A DNA stretch of 64,000 bases from Morinoia aosen (GCA_030386875.1 CM059563.1:34138139-34202138); one strand, 5' to 3'; counted from the first letter of the stretch, positions 25,001-40,000 are shown. The notes: generated by a model from the letters alone, not told the origin. Translations and numbers: made by a program.

Positions 25001-28000
25001 TCCATAAAGACGAAAGATAGTTTTCCTAGAACAGGAGATAGCGTTTGCGTCATGACTGACTGGAAATATGCAGGTGAGGTTTTTAAACCAAAGGGTAAAC
25101 GATTAAATTCATATTTTCTACTACCAACTGTAAATGCGGTTATTTCTTTACTCTCATCGGTCAGTGTAATATTATGATATCCTGACCTAAGATCTAGTTT
25201 TGAAAAATATTTTTGACCATTTAAACTATAGAGAAGCTCGTCCACTCGCGGCAGCGGAAATGATTCTTCATGAATTACCTCATTTACTTTGCGAAAGTCA
25301 ACTACCGGACGTATAGTTCCATCTTTCTTATGAACTACAATTATCGGTGAATTATAAGCTGAAATCGATGGTCTAATAATTCCGTCGTCTAACATTTTTT
25401 CGTTAACGACTTTCAAGTCTTCCATGTAACGGTGGGCAATACGATAGGGAGGGACATTTACGACATCCACGTTAGGTTTCAAACGTATTTTGTATGGTTT
25501 AATTGCAGCAGCTGAGATCGATTCATTGTCTATAGTAATAACGTCTCTGAATTCATTCAACAAACTCAGCAATTCAGGCTTCATTTCGTCATCGTTACAC
25601 TTGATATCATCATTATTTAATTTCCGCCGACCACGGGCTACTTCTTTGGAATCATAAACGTACCCTTCGTCGACAACTCCTGTGATCCCGACAGATTTAC
25701 TATTAGTGTCTTTCTTCTCGACATCTAAATGACTGTCCTGAACAACACTCGCTGCCTCCACAAAGGTACTCAATCCTTCCTTTAATTCTCCTTGTACATC
25801 TGACAAGTAAACTTCGGATTCAATGTGATCCCTCTCCACTTTTTCTAAAGTACTTATAATTGCATTCTCTGGTAAAACAATCGCTCTGTCGGAGCTATTA
25901 ATTAACAACAACGGAATCTTTCTCCTATTATTAACTCTCACAATCGCTTCTGCGACACAAATGCCTTCTTTTAAAGTTGCTTTCTTTATTATGTATTCTC
26001 CATTTTTACACTTTCCAACATGTCCAACATGTTTCAAAATTACATTGGGAGCAATTTCAATTCTTTGAGTATGCACTCTTAACGGCCTTGGCCTTGTTTG
26101 GGAATTGGTAACTGCAACTACGCCTCGAACAGGCTGATTTTCTCTCTTACCATCCCTTCTTACTTCCTCACTTGCTTTCTCAGCAATGCACGTCCTCTTC
26201 TCTCTTAGCTTATTTAGGACTTTTTTCTTAGCTCTGGACGTAATCGTGTCCACCATGAGACACTCAGTATTCTCCATTAAATACTCGAGACACTCTGTCT
26301 TTTTCTTTTTTCGTCGTTTTACCTCTGCAAAGGGAATTTTCTCATCTTTGATAATTTAACATCCTTGTTTTAAGTCTACAACGGCGTTCTTGTCCAATAA
26401 ATCACGCCCAATAATGACGTCATAATTGTAAATACCATCTTTAATTATTAAAGCATTTGTCTTTAAACTTACACCGTTTTTTAACTTTAGGACAAGCTCC
26501 ACCTCGCCCTCAACATTACTCTTAGCGTTAACGCCTTTTATAGTCAGAGAACTTGGCTTCACGTCATTACTTATCTCACTTATTCTGTGGTAGCTGATTA
26601 GGCACTTCTCTGATCCTGAATCAATCAATGCATTCCACAGGTCTGCATCTTTTCTAAGCACAATCATGGGCTTATGACTTTTTCGTATTACAAATAATTC
26701 ATTTTGTCCTGTAACTTCAACTTCTTCATCTTCTTCGTATTTACAAACGTTCGTCGTTAAATGGCTTTCAAAACTAGTGCCATGAGCGTTCAGATCATCA
26801 CTTAATTCCGCCTCTCCCAGCGATTCATATCTATTTTCACACTTAATCAGTGGATCTATCATCTCAACATTTTTAACGAGGGAATCTTCAGACATGTTTA
26901 ACACATCAACTCTCTCGACATTTTTAACGAGGGAATCTTCAGCACCAGAATTCTCCTCGGGTTCACAGGGATTTGTCGCCGTAGAGTCATACTTAGTTAT
27001 TGTAGTTTCATTTTTACCATCGACGTTATTTCTATTGGAAATGAAATCGTCTCTGCTGTTTACGCTAAAAAATCATTGGCACTGTTAGTTTGGTAAGTTT
27101 CTACCTGGCCTTTTTCTGACATACGAGTTTTATACTGTCCTCGCGCACGGACACGATCCGGTCTGCCTGGTCTGTTTAAATAGTCTCTTCTGGATCTACA
27201 ATCTCTTGCGTAGTGTCCTAACTTATTGCAACGAAAACAAGCTACATCACGCAGTGAATGCTCGGTGGCTGTCTGAGATGAACCTGGTTTCTACCAATCA
27301 GTCGGTTTCCTAGCCACGACGGTTCCCGACACACTTTGTCCTTGACAGACACACACATGATTGTAACACTTCGAGCAACGCTTTGTGTCAGCTGTCTCCA
27401 ATGCCTGAACTTCTAGAGTTCCTAATTCTCTATCTCCAACATAAGATTTTACGTGAGGTCTAGCACGGAAAGTTGGTCTCGGGAAATTTGGTCTCCAGTA
27501 GGGCCTACGCGTCCTACCTCTACCTCGAAATCCGCCTCTTTCTGTTGTATGCACTTCGGCCTCATCACAGGCTGCATCAAAGTTTGATTCGGACGAATGA
27601 TCATCCTCAGCACAATAGATTTCCATAGATCTCTCAGATCGAGTCGCTAATATTTGTTTATCCTCGGGAAAATTGCGAATTACAGTCACTAGTCTCTGAA
27701 GGAGCTCTTCCGACGAGTTAAAGGGTTTGTTAAATAGTTTTTTGGAGAAATCTTCGGTTACTAGGGGGTTGATGATAACCATAGCTAATGCAACAATTAA
27801 AGTATTCTCGACATACTTATCGAGGGCAACAGGATCGGGACAATTTACTACATAGGGGTGGGCTCTGTTCGAACACTCCGGGCTGGTCATTATTCTGTGG
27901 GTTAGCTTACGGATTTTGGATAGAATAGCTACAAACTGGCTCGCTAATGCATCATTACGTTTTAGGCGTACGTTATTTAGATCACAGGCGACCGCGTGCA

Positions 28001-31000
28001 AAGATCTTTCACCTTTTGATACGTAGATATTTTCTAACAGGTGCACGACTTCTTCGAAACTTAACTCATAACCTTCACTAATTATGGAAGCTACAACCGT
28101 ATTGAAGTCGCCTACCCGCTTGTCTGCAGTTCGCAACAATAAGTTTAGTTTCGCTTCTTCTGAATTGTCTGAAAGCATGTTGAAATACGCTCTCACATTT
28201 TTTATATGCGTTTCTAGTGATTTGTTTCCTATGAAGTCCGGGTCATTCTTTCGTTTTCTACCTCTGTACTGCGGTAGATCCTGCCCAGCAATCACAACAC
28301 TAGGTATTGGACCTACAATAGAAGTTGTCACAGCGGTAACCGTACTAGTTACAGGGCTTGTGGCAGTGACTGCACAGGTAACAGGGGTGACAGTTGTGGT
28401 GGTCGCCATCGTGAAAAAAATAGGCACTGAAACTCTTCCTACCCGAGTCACGTAAGGGGTGGTTCTTATGTACTCGTATTCGTCAGAGTCACTGTCCGAC
28501 ATAAGCACAAAAATAATCCTATATTCATAAACCTCCAATTTCCATTAAAAGAAAAATGTTCTACACACAATAAAATTTTCTACATGCAAATGATAATATT
28601 TTACATACAATAAAATTTTAACTCACATTTTCAGTGGACTTAAAACAGGCTATTTGCTAATTGCTCGTGAGGCTGGCACCACTCTGAACAGAGGCAAGCT
28701 GCTCCAGCTTACTCTTATATGCCGGAGAACAATGGGCCGAGAACAATAGCAACAACTTCCTTCAATTGTTCTGGAGAACAATGGACTACCTCTCCACACA
28801 ACGTTTCCGCGTATACGCTCGCTCTCTCACTCCCGGGAAATCAGCTTGCTTACTGCGCTTTCGCAATGCCTATGCTGCTAGCTCTCGCCGCTCAACTTCC
28901 ACTTCCCGGAACCAGCGCTTGCAATGCTTACCGCTTACTACTTACTGCTTACTGCTTAACTTCCTACTCATTAATTTTATATTGATGATGTATAATCATT
29001 AATTTGAGCGCATGCTTATTTTTAATTTGCAAGCAACATTATCGGCGTACACTTAACTTAATATTTTGGCGATGCGTAGTTCTCGTAGATCTTCTCGTTG
29101 CAGATGACGGTGCGTAGATGCGTAGATCTCGTCGACAGACCAGGTTGTTGGTCTGGACCCCTCACATCATCTTCTCCTTTGAGTAGCCCATTTTGTAGAT
29201 TTTCGATTTTTTTCTCCCTCGAAGTGTTTCTTTCTCGAAGAGTTTCTTTCTCGAAGAGTTTCTTGGAAAGCACTTTGATTTTCTGCGCTGACGTCTTTCT
29301 TCCTTTTCTCGATGCTCTGAAGTAATGTGGTAACTATGCGACGTTACTCCAAACAGGGTGACACTCCTCACACTTAAAATCACGGATCAGCAGAACCGAA
29401 GATCAATTCTTGATATCTTTCTTCTTCAATGGGGCAATGTGGCAATGTGGATATCTTGAATGTGGCTCCCCATACACGGGCCACCAGAAATGTTCCTGCC
29501 CTTTCAGTATCAGGTCGTAACTAAACGCGAATGAGGTTCGGGAGTGAATCAGATGCAGCAACGTGGTTATCCTTTTATTATTACTTCAGAATTGACACAG
29601 GCTTCGTAATTGGTAGAGAATCTTTAGATCGGAAGGTAATCTATAGCGTATCTGTGATCTCTACAGATGCTTTCTCGACAGCCGAGCTCCGCTACTGACA
29701 GCGACGCTTCTGTTTGTAAATGCTACCTCTACGGCAGACCACCTCTAATGAACCACGATGTCTCTCGCCGATCCTATTTATATGCCTGGCGGGCGCACAC
29801 AGCCACCATTCCGCTAGCAACATTACATCAGTGTTCAGCAGCTGCCTTGTCCAAATTACACATCGCATACATGCTACTTACGGTTCATAACACGGAAAAA
29901 ATTTATTTTCATGGGCTAAAATAGAATTAGTCATTAGACTGACCAAGGAAAAAGTGCTTTTATGTATTATTTTTGCTGCTTGTAGTGAATTTGCTGCGGT
30001 GAGCTTTTTTGAAACATGATCACAGAAGCCACGGTGCCACTCTACGGAACCAGTTTGGTGAAGTAGACAAAATAAAGAAGTAGCATTTCTTACAGAAATG
30101 CTGATACGAGTTCCAAGCACGATATTTCGGAAATACTTATTTACGAAATCAATTTACATGTGAGCGCTTTTCCGACCGATAATCTAGCCATTTTATTTGA
30201 ACAAATTTTAACCCTAAATTCGCCAGCGGTACAGCTTGAAGAATTTGGGAAAACTAGTCATAAAAAAACCTCTTGATGTTTAATTGTCATCAATAAACGC
30301 TCGAATACTTTGATATTAACAAAATAATTTCTATTATTATATAATAAAATTCAATCAGCATTGTGTACTTTCTATTCAATACCACTTTTTTATTTATTGG
30401 GATCGGTTTTTTTCCAGCCCTCGACATCTGCAAAAATCTTGTTCCCAAATTATCACTCTTCTCCCTTTTCCTCATCCAACCCTATTATTATAGTTGTGAA
30501 TGTTTGTATGAAAAGATTGATTCACTATTCATTATTTACAGTGACGTAATTTGCATGTTCCAGATACGGAAGCGTTGGCGAGTTGCTTCATACAAATATG
30601 TGGGCTCTCAGAGAGAAGGAGAGAACGAGGGAGATGGTACTGGTTAAGGTATAGTGTTGGCATTAAAAATTTGAACACGTTTCCCGTATGAAATAGGATT
30701 TCATTTCGAATCAAGCTTACAGTGCGTGGGAGTACGATGTAGAAGACGGCTCTATTTTATGACGATGTAATAAAATGTATAACCGCGGCTATAAGCATTA
30801 GCCGCTGAGATTGGATTTGTCGAATACGATATAATAAAAACTCACCGCACTAGCGAGGACGATGTCGCAGCACTTGTTAGCGCCAGCCATGTAATTAGTC
30901 GCGGATTGTAGAATTTCAGGACATTAATAAAAACCGACCGAGCTCATGAGCTGGTGAGATCAGTCATGGCTAGAGAAATCTGGGCTCTCCCCAAACACAC

Positions 31001-34000
31001 CCCTCCCCTCCTTCCATGCGGCCAAAACCTTCCCTCCCCTGGCAAGAGCGCTGTCCATGGCTCCATATTAGGATGATGATTAAGAGTCACTGAGTGTCGG
31101 GTTGCGATAGAGAGCGGTCAAAGTCCCTTAGACTCTTAAAGGTGGAGCGCGACGGACATAGGTCAGGGTCTTGGCGTTAAAACCCCAACGAGATTGTTAA
31201 CTCCAGAAGTCCAGTACACGAGCGGACTTCAATTTTATATCGCGTGGTTGTCCTCTCAGAGAACCGACTCGTTCTAATACCATGGGTTCTAAGTCTTGGG
31301 TCGAGCTTGTGCATGTGCGGAAACACTCCTCAGGGTTCTATGTCGTGGGTCGTGATTGGCTGTCTGCACACAGTCGCCTGGTTTGCGTTGTCAAATTAAG
31401 CGGTCATAGAGGACGGTTTATATTGTCGTCATAGCGAAAGGGTGATTGTCGAGGATCATTTTATTTGAGGTGTGTCGATCATAAAAATCCTCGCCGGCGT
31501 GTGCTCCGCCGTCCAGTATTTGCCTCCACCCAGTAAATCCAAAAATCTTCAGGCCTTGTCATTATTCTCTCTCGCTCACACGAACTCGCCCAAATGGAAC
31601 ACGAGCCTTGGAAGTCGGGAGCTGCCGTATCTTTCACGCGCGGTTAATTACTGATATAGTCATTAATTTGAGGCAATTAATTGCCTCTGGTGGCAGCAAC
31701 CCATTCTTAGTTTAATTTAACTCTTAAAATTTGACGTAATTAGTTGCTGTGCTATTAAATCAAAAGAAAATCAAAGTCCGTACTTTAGAGTGTATTCACT
31801 ACGAAATGATTTTTACCGCGAAAATAAAACTTGTAAGAAGACGATGATTTTTGATGAACACTTCATGTTCAAATACTTATGGAAATGATAATATTAAAAG
31901 TAATGTATTGAGTTCCGAATCCACTTAGGCGAACAAAAAATCACACACTTGATGCATGTTTTCGTATAATTATCGATGCCAGAAATAAATATTGGAAGGT
32001 GAACGATGAAACAAAAACTTTTGTACTTACCTTCAAATGTTCACTGACAAACATTCTCAGCAAACAAGAAACTTCACATTCCAATGACAAAAACGAGTTG
32101 TGGGTGCTGTTTCTAACACAGGTCAAACTAGAACATTTGAAAAACTACTTCGAAATATGCTACATGGTACCTCACCTTTGAGCAACTTATTGACGTCATT
32201 CGAGTCTGCAAAATAGTTTGGGTCGATGATGGGATCATCGAGAGGGTTCGATGACTTCAGGGCAACGGAGCCTTTGCTCATTGGTTGCATGAGGTTCAAT
32301 AGAAGAGAGAATCCTTCTCGACCTTCGTAAGGCCTGAAGTAGTCATTGTAAACCTGCAAAGAAAAAATATTCCTACAATCTAGTCACCTTGATGTTTACA
32401 AAAATCTTCCGGGAATCTTTATAAGAAAGATTTCCTAATTTTACTTGCGAGCTAAGTAGATGGAGTGATCACTGGCTTCTAGAATTCGATATAACGTTAA
32501 TTTGTCTAATAGCTTTGTGGAAATGAGGAGCTTGGTAACTCCTTTTACTATACTTTACGTAAGAAAGAAGAAAATCACGGTACTGCTTAAGCACCGTAAT
32601 AGATGCAGTTGTCTGAGAGAGGTCGAAATGTACAAATAAATCAACATGAAGGTATGAATTCTGTTAAACAGCAAAAATAACCTGAAGGAATTTTTTCAAC
32701 AAGGATTCAAACAGGGACGAAGTAGTCATCACTTCAGGCCTATAATCGGACACTACAATAGGTCTATCGCTCACCAACCTCGACCGTCGCTAATTGCAAC
32801 TCATGGAATGTAAGTCGGCAGCATTGGTATTGAGCCATGAGGAATGTACCAGTTGAGACACTCAACAACGCAACACTGCCAATGAATTAGCTGGCCGAGG
32901 AGCGCTGATATCAGCGGTAACATTCCTAAATTTTTTCGAATTCAAATTTATACGGATGGATATTTGGTCTTAACAACTGATACATTTATTGAACTGATAC
33001 ATAATTTTCCGAATATACTTGGATATTTTTGGATTGCAACGTAAACATTTTCTGGGATTATATATTCATAATGTCAAATCAATAACTGAAATTTTCAGAT
33101 TAGATGGGTTGAAAAATTGCTTGTTGATAGGAAATTTTGGGTTTGATAAATATTTTCTTATTTTATACGTTGATATTATTTGAGTTGATTCATCTTTCTT
33201 TTCCAGAGTTACAAGTTATATCAGTCTCTCGTCTAAACAAATATTCAATCGTCTACCCGCTCTACTAAAACAGTTTAGCAACCCAATCTCCCGCCTTTGC
33301 GCCCGAACGCATTCAGGGTTGTCACACCGAATTGAAAACCTAATTCAATGACATTTTATAGACATTTTAAAGACAAACATTAAATAATATCAGTGATACG
33401 AATTCACTGCAAACAATTTCTTTGAATAAATACCTCATGCCATTATAATTTCACTTATTCTAATGGGGTCAAAATTGACAATTTTTGATGATAGAGTTAA
33501 GTAGCGAGATAACGCCCAATTACATACATTAAGAAAATTATTGTTGATTCAGGATTCAGACATCATTTTTGTTTCGCCCCTACCGACCAGTCAGACTTTC
33601 TTAAAGGAATTTCCAGAAATGAGTTCATCTAATCGTGATGGAAGAAGTTGAACAAAAAATAATTAGAGCATACTTAAGTTAATTTAGATCACAAAGAATA
33701 CTCTGATTGTGATGGCAGAATTTGAGCCCCCGAAAAATTAGAGCACACTAAAGTTGATTCGGATTACAGAAATTATGGAGGAAAGAGAAGGTTGTGTCGC
33801 ACCTCCTTATCTTAATTAAGCCACTCCTGTGAGGAACCCTAGAATGAAAGCAGATGAAAGTCCGAACTAGGACACAAAAGAGCTGCGTTGTTTTTATGAG
33901 AAGTGATGATATCTACTGTTTCATGACTTTTACTATTTTCAAGGTTCTTAGTTTCTTTATATAATTACCAAAGATGAATAACTAATGCTCTACCACAGCA

Positions 34001-37000
34001 GGCAGCTTGTTACGAATGAAATGTAATGCACATTATTCCAACTCAGTGGATACAGTACTACAGCATGACACGTCACAACTGGGTTGGATGCTCAGGTCCA
34101 GAGCCGTGTACTCTGAAGTCATTTGTTTATTTATGGATAATGAGCATCCGAGACACTTTCTCCCGTACATAGAAATATGTTTACTGTGTAACCATTTATG
34201 TGACTTTTCTGTTGTATACTAACTGATAAGAGGAAAAAACATTTCAAAATTGGGCATCTGTTAGGTTAAACTCATTCACATTGGAAATCGTAGACAATTC
34301 CAGTTATTTATCAGCCACTGTCACACAATGAACATTTAATATGAGTGCAAATGGCATAAGATACCCTGATTTTTATGACTCACAAATTTTACTTATTAAA
34401 AATCAGGGAAAAATGATCAGAGAAGTTACTTTTCTTGAGGCGAATGATCATTAGGAATTTAAAAACCAAGAAAGCACCACGTATTCAAATCATATTTAAT
34501 TAAGATTTCTCACGAACTATAAATTTAAAAATTAGGTTGTATAAGTTGAGTTGTGTACTATGTACATCTGCCTATATCGGCATGATAATTTTGCCATTCT
34601 ATATTGGGATTGCCCAACACCGTGGACTCAGCTACCATAGCAGAAGACCTCAGACCCAACCGCCTCACTCATCTATCCGCCTTCACAGTGAGCAATGTTG
34701 TGACCGCATAGCAGAGGAAAACTTTTCTATTTTACGCACAGCATCTAATGATTTAGATTTACGTATTTTAGAATTTCTTTTCATCTCTAAAGAAGAACCA
34801 GAGCTCAATAGCACCAATAGTTCTCTTCCATAAAATTTACTGGTAGATTATTTTGTGCTCATGTATTTTGTACAGAAAAGACTGATTTTGTTCTTTATTT
34901 TCAACTTTGCAGACTGTTAACTAAAGATGGAGCTGGTCTCCAAAATGTTTTATAGAACTGACTTAGTTTTTAAATTTATAGTTCGTGAGAAATCTTAGTT
35001 AAATATGATTTCAATGCGTGGTGCTTTCTTTGTTTTTAAATTCCTAAATTCTAATGATGAATTGCTTATGGTTAAATTCTTGAAAAGTATTAAAACGCAC
35101 GCCCTACAATCCAGCCAGACCAACCTGCAAGACTCACCAAATAGCGACTAAAATATTTTTCCAGCGTCGCAAGTTTTATGCTGAAAATTCCGGACTGATT
35201 GCCCTGCTTACTCAATTCAGTATTTCTGCATTCAACAATTTTTATTATAACCTTAACGATGTATGTTAACGATGTATGCTACTGACGCTCACACTGCTTT
35301 TCATTCCATACATCCAAGCAGCGATCCCGCCAGCCAACCAGATGGGAGCTTCTGACACCTCAAATTGAATGTTGGGAACTTCTGGAGACTCGTCAGGGCT
35401 TAGATTGACCCACAGGTACCCAGCAATGCCGAAGGGGTCACTCAGCAGACCTGTTCAAAGCATATAAACACAAGTATTTCTCTGTAAAATACCATACCTA
35501 CATACTCTATAAAGTCGTTTTAGAAACCCTTTTTTGTTATAAAAGGAGATATGATTTAATATAATATTAAATTGATACGATTTTTCTGATTTTTCATCAC
35601 AATAACACTAGAATGGTTCTAATAACATTGAAACTCTTCTAAACTACCTGTTCGATTGTTCTTGTATTGATGGACAGTTTGTTTTGCTTTGCGTAGACCG
35701 ACGCTTGAAGACTCGCGTTCTCTGAGCCAGTTCAAGCCGTGAATGTTGCAATGATCTTGAAAATTCTGGCCGACTCCCGGTAGATTTACGACAGTTTTGA
35801 TCTGAAAACAAATTTGAAGCATAAATGAAACAGTTGGGCAGCTCATTTAGAAACATTTTTACCGAGATAGTCCAAAAGAACGTGTTGTTTCGAAACTCTT
35901 TCGAAACTTTTTCGAATCGTATCAGAACGTGTTGTGCTCTCCGTGGCACAGCGGTTAAGGGATCGGACATGTATGCTGGAAGTCGCGGGTTCGTATCCCG
36001 GCGCTGGCGCAGGATTTTCCCCGTTGGGTATAAGGGAAAGCTCAAGCACAATACCCCACTCAACCCAGGTGTCGGAAATGGGTACCGGCTTTACGGGGGA
36101 ACCGTCATGGTGTCCTATATATAAAGTTAGTTATAAGACATTTGAAAGACCAATGCTAAGATCATATGTATCAGGCTTGATTGGAAATAAAGCATCCCAA
36201 AGATGCCGATGTTAACCTTGTTTCTGGACAAGGGTTTGCATCAGGTGAAAGCGAAATAAGGTTTTTGTCGCCTAATAATTCTTTAACTATGGTTCTCTTT
36301 GAAAACATGCAAATGAAAGCGTTATTCTCTTCAGACACCGTACAGTCGTCATTGATTGGTTGTCATATTAATTGAAAGGTGAAGTGAAGCATATTGATTC
36401 ATTTGACGCAAAGGTAGTAATGCTCACAACATGAACGATGTTTAATTCTAACGAAAAAAACACGCCATTATACTCATTCAGTATAATTGAGACAGATCGC
36501 TTATTCGAGAAAAATAATAAGAGCTATTTAATATTATTATTTTCACATCAAGAGCGAGAAATAAGTGATTTTGATGTGTTCACAATGATGATAATGTACA
36601 GCCAGTGAAATCGACCGTAGTTGAACGTTGCAGGTGTTAAATGACGACCGGGATACGAATAACGCTTTTAGTGTGCTCAGTGAAATAACATATTTATTTA
36701 GTTCAGTTAATTATAGTTCAGCAAGAACTCGTCATGACACGGGAAGGAAAAACTACCACCGAATGCCGTTATAAGTTATTCATGGAATGTATCCGCTGTT
36801 CATCACACCTGACGCAGAATCATGACCGCCTAATGCGAAGTTTTACAAATAAAGAAGTTTCTTTGAAGAATATTTTAATCAGGGCTTTGTACAGTGCTTT
36901 GCTCGTAAAAGATGCTTCCGAACATTTCATGATTGAAATGTGTCAATAAAAATATTCATATTATTATACATTCTATTGCAGAAAGGTCCCTTCATAAATG

Positions 37001-40000
37001 CAATATTTGATTCACTAACTGCAAGTGCTGAAAGCAGAGCTGTTATCAACATGGTTCATGTGAGTGAAACGTTAGTGTCATCAATTTAATGTCCTACTCC
37101 AAGAATTTCTACCAAGTACACTAAAGTGTACTACCTAGAATTTCTGAGACAATGAAACTGAGTGAAATACGAGTATGTGCTTTGACTCTGTAAAATTAAC
37201 TATTATCCTGTCTGAAAGTTGAACCTTCTTCCCGTTCTGAAAGACGAACAACCCATATTGTCCCTGTAGGACACAAAGTAGAAAAAGGAGAAAACTACCA
37301 ATTTACTTTCAGAAATCTAAACTGAAGAGTTGAAGGCTTGTGCTCTTCCTTTCACAATTTATTTAAATGTAGTAGCATTTGTATATAGTTATATTTTTAC
37401 AAACTCTATCCATTTTCATCTACAGTAATAAACAAAAACACTTATCCAGAGGCACCGCTAATAAACGGAATAGAAAACTATTCCTCTTCCGATACCATTG
37501 CATGCCCTTCTAGAAGAATGATTTTTTTAGGAGGATATATACATATTTTTTGCTTCAGATATTTCTGCAATCAATTTATTTTAATTGTTCTCGACATTTC
37601 GTACGATTGCTACTAAAAGATATCGAGCAAAATATTGTGCAAATTTATGAAAATTAAACTTTTCCATCATGAATACACTCAACAAATGTAGGAACAAGTT
37701 GACAGAGAGAGCTAGCAGACTCCGTTCGATGGTTCAAACTTACAGAATTTCTTCAAAAATTTCTAAAGTTTTTACGCCAACGTTGTGCAATTAATCAAAT
37801 TGAGGGTCTATCGATTCGTCTCTCTTTTTAAAGTAACCTATTATTTTTATAATATTTTTTGGTTGCTTCACTTGAACAATTCTTTTAGTCGATAAGATTT
37901 AGGAAACCATCAGATTATATCCCAACTGTGGACGGTACACTGATATTTGCATCGCCGCGTCGTCGTTCGGAGCTGTCGACTAATTTTATTTGAAATTGCC
38001 TTCTCTCATCAGAAACGTGATATGCCAATGAAAATACATCATTCCCAATGATAGAAGCTCATGACAAAAAGTGGTATTTAACTGTACAGTGCAAGTACAA
38101 TTTTTATTATCAGCATTTACGAGATATCCATGTCTGAAAGTGCGTACTTATTATCAAGATTTTAATTGGTGTATCGCAAGCGCAAATACACATCGATAGC
38201 TTACTCATGTACATAGGCTAAACACAAAACCAAGTACAAAAATTAATGAGTAATAAAACCTCAAGGGCGAACACGCTGCTAAACGGCAATATTCACCTAC
38301 AACCTCTTCGTACGTACCTCAAACTCAAGGTTTAATTCATAGCTGCGCTCAGTTTGGAGATAATCACACAGAAATTCGATGAAGTTCATCTTCCAGTGAA
38401 CCACATTCACGCACGATTTGGATGTCTCGCTTAGCACAGCTGGCTACAATGGCAAAAGATGTAAGGATCTTAATGAAACAGAGAGGTGAAATAAGGATAA
38501 AGAATACGAGGTGAAGACACTCGTGAAGGTCGGTCATGTGATCGGTCTTTCCCATAAAAAAGACCGAGATGTGTTGAATGACATGTAAGCCTACCTAATT
38601 ACAGATCTAAGCCTACAAAAGACTCATGCAACAAGTATTGCTGATGCTGTAGAAAGCAGTTAAGATTAGCAGAGCTGCTGTCAACTTCTCAATCACTGAC
38701 GAGGGCAAATACAATCAGTATGCCGCCTTGATTGAAGCTTAAAGCGTATTTTCCCTCGAAGAACGCGCTAAGTCGATGCTTCCTACAATTCCAGGCCTGA
38801 TCCTAGACTAGGTAGGACGTTACTCTACTGGTCAAAAAATGACGTCCATTTTAAATGAACTAATTGGAAAAAAATGAGTAGCTCTTCATAATTCTCATAA
38901 AAACTGGTGGGATATTTTCTTCACGTGCATGATCAAAAATTGCCTAAACGTGTGGTTTGTAAATATACTGTTCGTAGAGTCCTAATCTAAGCTTATAAAA
39001 CCAATTGATAGAGTGTTTTTTTCATTCATATGCGCATCGCAGGAGAGAATCGAAGGTGGAGCAACTTAGCGCTTCAAGGATCGAGGCTGGTGTCTCGGCA
39101 GATTTCAAAGAAAGTGTCCTATTTCGAACATTTTTCGGAACTTTTTCAGGGCAATTTTTAACTATATCTTGGGACATACATCTGGAATTACCTGGCAGCC
39201 AGCGACGTCATACTCTCTGGCTGCTCGAGTGCAGGGGATGAATGTCTTATTCTTTAATTAAGGCCAGTCATGCTGGCTGTGGTTGTCATATAAAGGAGTG
39301 GTCATACACATGTTAAAGAACTGACAGTCAATGACCCTAATCACACATCGAAAGAAGATATTTGAGAACACTGTTGTGAAGTAAATGGTCCAATATTTCA
39401 GCGCGGAAGGCTTCTTTAATAACAGTCAGCATGATATGCGATAAAGATAATCCTGTCTCTTGCTGATGCTTAAACACCAAAGAACAATCATCGATGCGCT
39501 TGAGGAATATAAGGGCGTCGAAGTATTAATCTGGACTGAGCGTAGACCTTCGTCAGAATAGACCATAATGACACCCTAAAACAACCTCGAGTCGTTCTCA
39601 TGGCAGGTACACAACTGAGGTGGAACTGTCGCCTCCAGATAAATCAGAGACAGAGAGTCAACTAGGACGACTGTTTCTCAGCTGAGTCTAGAATAGAAAG
39701 TGAAGTTCCTCAGGGCTCAGTGCTGGCACCGTTCTGTTAGTGATTCAAATCTCAGACCTGGAGTCCAGCCTTCAACATTCGCGCGCATTGTCGTGCGTTG
39801 ATGATACGAGGAGGCAGAGGGAAATATTCCGTGCAGGAGACTACCACTAGCTGTTGTTAAAAATAATGCTAAACAGAAAAGGAAAGTTTATGCGCTACTT
39901 TACGAAGATAAGTTATGGCTCTTCAGATATAGGGACTGTTCAGATACCTCCGTTTCTGCGAAACCGAAGGCGTAGTGCTGATCGTGCGAAGGGATTCGCT

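Larger units (their letters stand above)
19881..29799 (-). mobile_element. Complete young Ty3/Gypsy-type LTR retrotransposon
   Basis: 9,919 bp, minus strand, flanked by CAGC duplications and bounded by two 309-bp LTRs that differ at a single base (position 7 from the left end, G versus T). Order 5' to 3' on the minus strand: LTR, leader (about 0.95 kb), Gag, zinc-knuckle extension, -1 frameshift site, protease, RT, RNase H, integrase, small ORFs, microsatellite-bearing 3' region, LTR. The near identity of the LTRs means a very recent insertion, although the Gag and Pol frames each carry one in-frame stop. It lies in an intron of the GMC gene in the same orientation, so its poly(A) signal and promoter could affect that gene. 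Confidence 0.96.

Noticed and set aside
35936..36010. A tRNA gene (and similar heads at 15010-15082, 17905-17975, 45441-45505)
   Set aside because: Promoter boxes are good, but the acceptor stems do not close and each head is followed by the same non-tRNA body, so they are SINEs.
38364..38555. Minus-strand exon candidate with an AG acceptor and GTACGT donor
   Set aside because: GMC exons 7 and 8 join perfectly without it (HLDHVG then [11 protein letters not shown]), the peptide has no GMC similarity, and no other gene is evident around it.
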